Source: CAZKTF01 sp964555565
Lineage (GTDB): Bacteria > Planctomycetota > JAJSAM01 > JAKLKS01
Direction of reading: 5' to 3'
Assembly (NCBI GenBank): GCA_964555565.1
Contig: CAZKTF010000164.1
Span: 1-8,160, forward strand
DNA: 8,160 nucleotides
Made by a program: the position numbers and the translations under genes. The notes under the pieces were generated by a model. It saw only the letters and a program-made list of their open reading frames with translations. It was not told where the DNA came from and searched no databases. Below are positions 5,974-8,160 of the stretch, one piece after another; within the stretch, counting starts at the first letter, position 1; every line of letters begins with the position of its first letter.

Positions 5974-6124
5974 CCGTTGCCTCTGCCGTCGCCTCGCTCG
6001 GTCAGGCGGGCGGAGAACTCAGCGGTTGCCGCTGCGGCCCGCACGGGACAGCGAGGAGCCACGGTGACGGCCCCGTGACGCATTCCGGCGAGGCTCCCGG
6101 GTCCGGGTGGGATACTCGGTGGTT

Positions 6125-6150
6125 CCGCCGCAGGCGCGGCGGGGAGGGAG
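6125..6150 (+). promoter_or_regulatory. Hairpin abutting the Shine-Dalgarno of the HEAT-repeat gene
   Basis: CCGCCGC (6125-6131) and GCGGCGG (6136-6142) form a perfect 7-bp GC stem with a 4-base loop (AGGC). The stem's last two bases are the first bases of a strong purine-rich Shine-Dalgarno (GGGGAGGGAG, 6141-6150), 7 bases before the ATG at 6158. The hairpin may protect the 5' end or tune ribosome access. GATACT (6111-6116) preceded by TGG is a possible weak extended -10, giving a leader of about 35 bases. Confidence 0.45.
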
Positions 6151-6157
6151 CCTTCTC

Positions 6158-8160
6158 ATGGCCGTGCTCCGGGGCCTCGCCGCCGCTGCCGCCCTGGCGC
6201 TCCTCGCCGGAGAGGCGCCGGCCCAGGACGCCACGAGCGGGACCGGGCCGTCGCGCGCCGAGCCGGGGATCCCGCCGAAGAAGCCGAAGGACAGGGTCAC
6301 CTTCGCCCCCGACCCGCCCCCCGGGAAACCCCCGGAGGAGAAGACCCCCCCGCCCCCGACCGAGCCCCCGCGGAGCGAGGTCGAGATCCTCCTCGAGGCG
6401 CTGTCACGCTGGCCCGACGCGGAGGGGCGCACCGCGGCGGGGCGCCTCGCGCGCATGTACGCGGACGCCAGGCCGAGGGTCCTGGAGGCCGTCGCCAGGA
6501 CCCCCCGGGACGGGCGCGTGGTGGGGGGCGCGGCCTTCGTCGTGGCCGAGGCGGGGGACGCCGACGCGCTCCCGGCCCTCCTGGCCGCCGCGCGCGACCC
6601 GCGCGTCTACCTCCGCATCGGCGACGTGATGGACGCCGTCCTCCGCGTGGACCCGGCCAACGCCCGCGAGCGGCTCCTCCCGCTGCTGTCGATCCCCTCC
6701 TCCGCCGTGGTGGACCGCGTGGCCCACGCCCTCCAGCCGCTGCTGGGGCCGAAGGACCTCCCGGCCCTCCTCGCCCTGGCCCTGGACCGGAGCCCCGGGA
6801 CGCGCCGCGCCGCCCTCGGCCTCGCGGCGGAGATCGACCTCGCCGGGGCGCTCCCCGCCCTCACCGCGGCGCTGGGGGACTCCTCGGCCGACGTGGCCGC
6901 CTCGGCGGCGGCCGCCCTCGGCTTCCGCGCCGACGAGGCGACGCTGGCGGCGCTCAACGGGATTGCGCGCGGGCCCGAGGAGCGGCGCGCGATCTTCGCC
7001 CTCCTCGGCCTCCTCCGGGCCGGGGAGCGCCGCGGCCCCGCGGCCTTCGAGGACGCCACCGTGGCGGCGATCCTCGGCTCCCGCGGCCTGCGCTCGCAGG
7101 ACCCGGCGGCGAGGCTCGTCTCCGCGATCGCGCTTGCGGACCTGGGCTACGCCCGCCCCGACCCCGCGGTGGACCCGGTCCTCGAGGCCGAGGTCGTCCC
7201 CGTGCTCCTCAACGCGGTCGGCGGGGCGCGGCTGTTCCCCGAGCTGCCGGTCCTGCGCCCCCTCGCGCTGGAGCGCCTGCGGAAGCTCACGGACGCCGTG
7301 GGGCTCGTCAACGGGCCGGACTGGGCCGCCTGGTGGGAGAGGAACCGGGAGGGGTTCACGGCCCGCCGCGCCCTGACCGCGCTCCCTCCCGAGGCCCGCA
7401 AGGACCTCCGCGTCCAGGTCGCGGGGACCGCCTGTGGGGAAGCGGGCCCGGCGGTCTACGCGGTGGACCCCTCCGCGGCGCCGCCCGGGGGCGGGGCCGG
7501 GGGGCGGTTCGTCGCCCTCTCCGCGGAGGAGGCCGACCGGGTCGCCCGGGCGGTCGAGGCTTCCGGCATGCTCGGGATGCCCGAGGCGGTCGGCCTCGAA
7601 GGGGGGCCCGTCGTCGGCGTCTCCGTCCAGGCCCTGCGCCGCGGCCGGACCGTCCGCGTGGACCAGGGGCGGCAGGCGCCGGCCGGGCTGGGTCCCCTGC
7701 TCGAGGCGCTCGCCGCCGTCCGCCGCGCCAACGAGTGGCAGGCCTGCTGGGACCGCCGCGTGGCGCCCACCTTCGCCGCCTTCGTGGACGCGGAGCGGCC
7801 GTTCTGGTCCGACCCGAAGCGCGACGCGGGGGAGAGGGCGGCGCGCCGGGTCCGGATCGCCGTGGGGTCCCTCGCCGACCAGCCGGGGGAGGCGGACCGC
7901 CGCGCCCTCCTCCGCTCGCTCCGCGAGGACCCGGCGCTGCGCGCGGCGCTCCGCCCCGAGGACGCAGGGGTCCTCGCCTCCCTGGCCGAGACCGAGCCGC
8001 GCCTCCCCGGCACCGCGGAAGACGCGCTGCGGGTCCTCGCCGCGGCCGGGCGGACCGAGGGGCTCCCGATCCTCGTGGGGCGCCTCGAGGGGCAGGACGG
8101 GCCGCTCGCCGAGCGGATCCTCGAGGAGTCCTTCGCGGCGGCGCCCCTGGCGGCCTCGCT
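6158..8160 (+). CDS. Secreted HEAT-repeat protein, large, 3' end outside the window
   Basis: From the ATG at 6158 the frame is open to the window's end (667 codons plus 2 bases) with no stop, so the protein is larger still. The start is fixed by GGGGAGGGAG 7 bases upstream. Residues 1-22 are a signal peptide (hydrophobic LAAAAALALLAG, cleavage near APA/QD). Residues 30-72 are a Pro/Lys-rich linker. About 75-300 are HEAT-like helical pairs: ALPALLAAARDP, DLPALLALALDRSPGTRRAALGLAAE and ALPALTAALGDSSADVAASAAAALG. DWAAWWERNREGF (388-400) is a Trp motif I associate with secreted HEAT proteins of Planctomycetes-like bacteria. Residues 450-530 look like a separate alpha/beta module (RFVALSAEEADRVARAVEASG, then VVGVSVQALRRGRTVRVDQ). 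More helical repeats follow from about 560. HEAT arrays bind proteins or act as scaffolds; no enzyme residues are seen. The location is likely the periplasm or cell surface. The partner is unknown. Confidence 0.8.
   Translation, partial: MAVLRGLAAAAALALLAGEAPAQDATSGTGPSRAEPGIPPKKPKDRVTFAPDPPPGKPPEEKTPPPPTEPPRSEVEILLEALSRWPDAEGRTAAGRLARMYADARPRVLEAVARTPRDGRVVGGAAFVVAEAGDADALPALLAAARDPRVYLRIGDVMDAVLRVDPANARERLLPLLSIPSSAVVDRVAHALQPLLGPKDLPALLALALDRSPGTRRAALGLAAEIDLAGALPALTAALGDSSADVAASAAAALGFRADEATLAALNGIARGPEERRAIFALLGLLRAGERRGPAAFEDATVAAILGSRGLRSQDPAARLVSAIALADLGYARPDPAVDPVLEAEVVPVLLNAVGGARLFPELPVLRPLALERLRKLTDAVGLVNGPDWAAWWERNREGFTARRALTALPPEARKDLRVQVAGTACGEAGPAVYAVDPSAAPPGGGAGGRFVALSAEEADRVARAVEASGMLGMPEAVGLEGGPVVGVSVQALRRGRTVRVDQGRQAPAGLGPLLEALAAVRRANEWQACWDRRVAPTFAAFVDAERPFWSDPKRDAGERAARRVRIAVGSLADQPGEADRRALLRSLREDPALRAALRPEDAGVLASLAETEPRLPGTAEDALRVLAAAGRTEGLPILVGRLEGQDGPLAERILEESFAAAPLAAS

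Larger units (their letters stand above)
5751..6157. other. 407-base intergenic region: AT-rich part, palindromes and leader of the HEAT gene
   Basis: No convincing gene is seen between the divergent starts at 5750 and 6158. The left 100 bases (5751-5850) have only 46 G/C, far below the surroundings, and hold the likely HNH promoter plus an AT run (ACTACTAATAAAAC). GGCCC (5855-5859) can pair with GGGCC (5868-5872). Next come two palindromes sharing GTCAGACCCC (5893-5973), a small hairpin CAGCGG-TTG-CCGCTG (6020-6034) and two direct copies of GTGACG 11 bases apart (6064-6069 and 6075-6080). The last 50 bases are the leader of the HEAT-repeat gene. An open + frame at 5844-6629 crosses into that gene out of frame and has repetitive Arg/Pro/Ser composition, so it is a shadow. 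Confidence 0.6.

Noticed and set aside
5844..6629. A 261-codon + strand open frame starting in the intergenic region
   Set aside because: It crosses the well-supported HEAT start in another frame, has Arg/Pro/Ser low-complexity sequence, and lacks a Shine-Dalgarno.

Overview
The window is very GC-rich DNA from a bacterium. It carries six protein-coding genes and a 10-N assembly gap at 380-389. The extreme G/C, the secreted HEAT-repeat protein with a DWAAWW motif, the secreted SUMF1-like protein and the Pro/Ala-rich exported proteins suggest a Planctomycetota-like or Myxococcota-like genome. That is an inference from style, not a proven assignment. The N run suggests a draft or metagenomic scaffold.

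Layout from left to right: (1) the 3' end of a Pro-rich protein (1-222, +). (2) A short exported Gly/Pro/Met-repeat protein with a coiled-coil tail (322-1069, +), interrupted by the gap. (3) Convergent to it, a secreted SUMF1/FGE-sulfatase-domain protein (1101-2408, -) that lacks the cysteine pair of true formylglycine-generating enzymes. (4) Divergent from that, recG, the ATP-dependent branch-migration helicase (2539-4707, +). (5) A convergent HNH-endonuclease-family protein (4836-5750, -) whose gene is less GC-rich than its neighbours in sampled stretches. It lies between a large imperfect inverted repeat (4714-4785) and an AT-richer, palindrome-rich 407-base intergenic region (5751-6157). 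(6) A secreted HEAT-repeat protein (6158 to the right edge, +), open for at least 667 codons with no stop in the window.

The genes do not form one operon: strands alternate +,+,-,+,-,+. Three products (2, 3 and 6) begin with signal peptides and strong Shine-Dalgarno sequences. In contrast, recG and the HNH gene lack a Shine-Dalgarno, and each has an identical TATGAT hexamer ending 9-10 bases before its ATG, which suggests leaderless transcripts. recG is the only housekeeping gene. I see no CRISPR array, tRNA, rRNA, transposase or obvious defence operon. The most interesting points are the matching leaderless-type promoters, the structured element between recG and the HNH gene, the GGGGTCAGACCCC palindrome pair, and the Met/Gly/Pro repeat protein.
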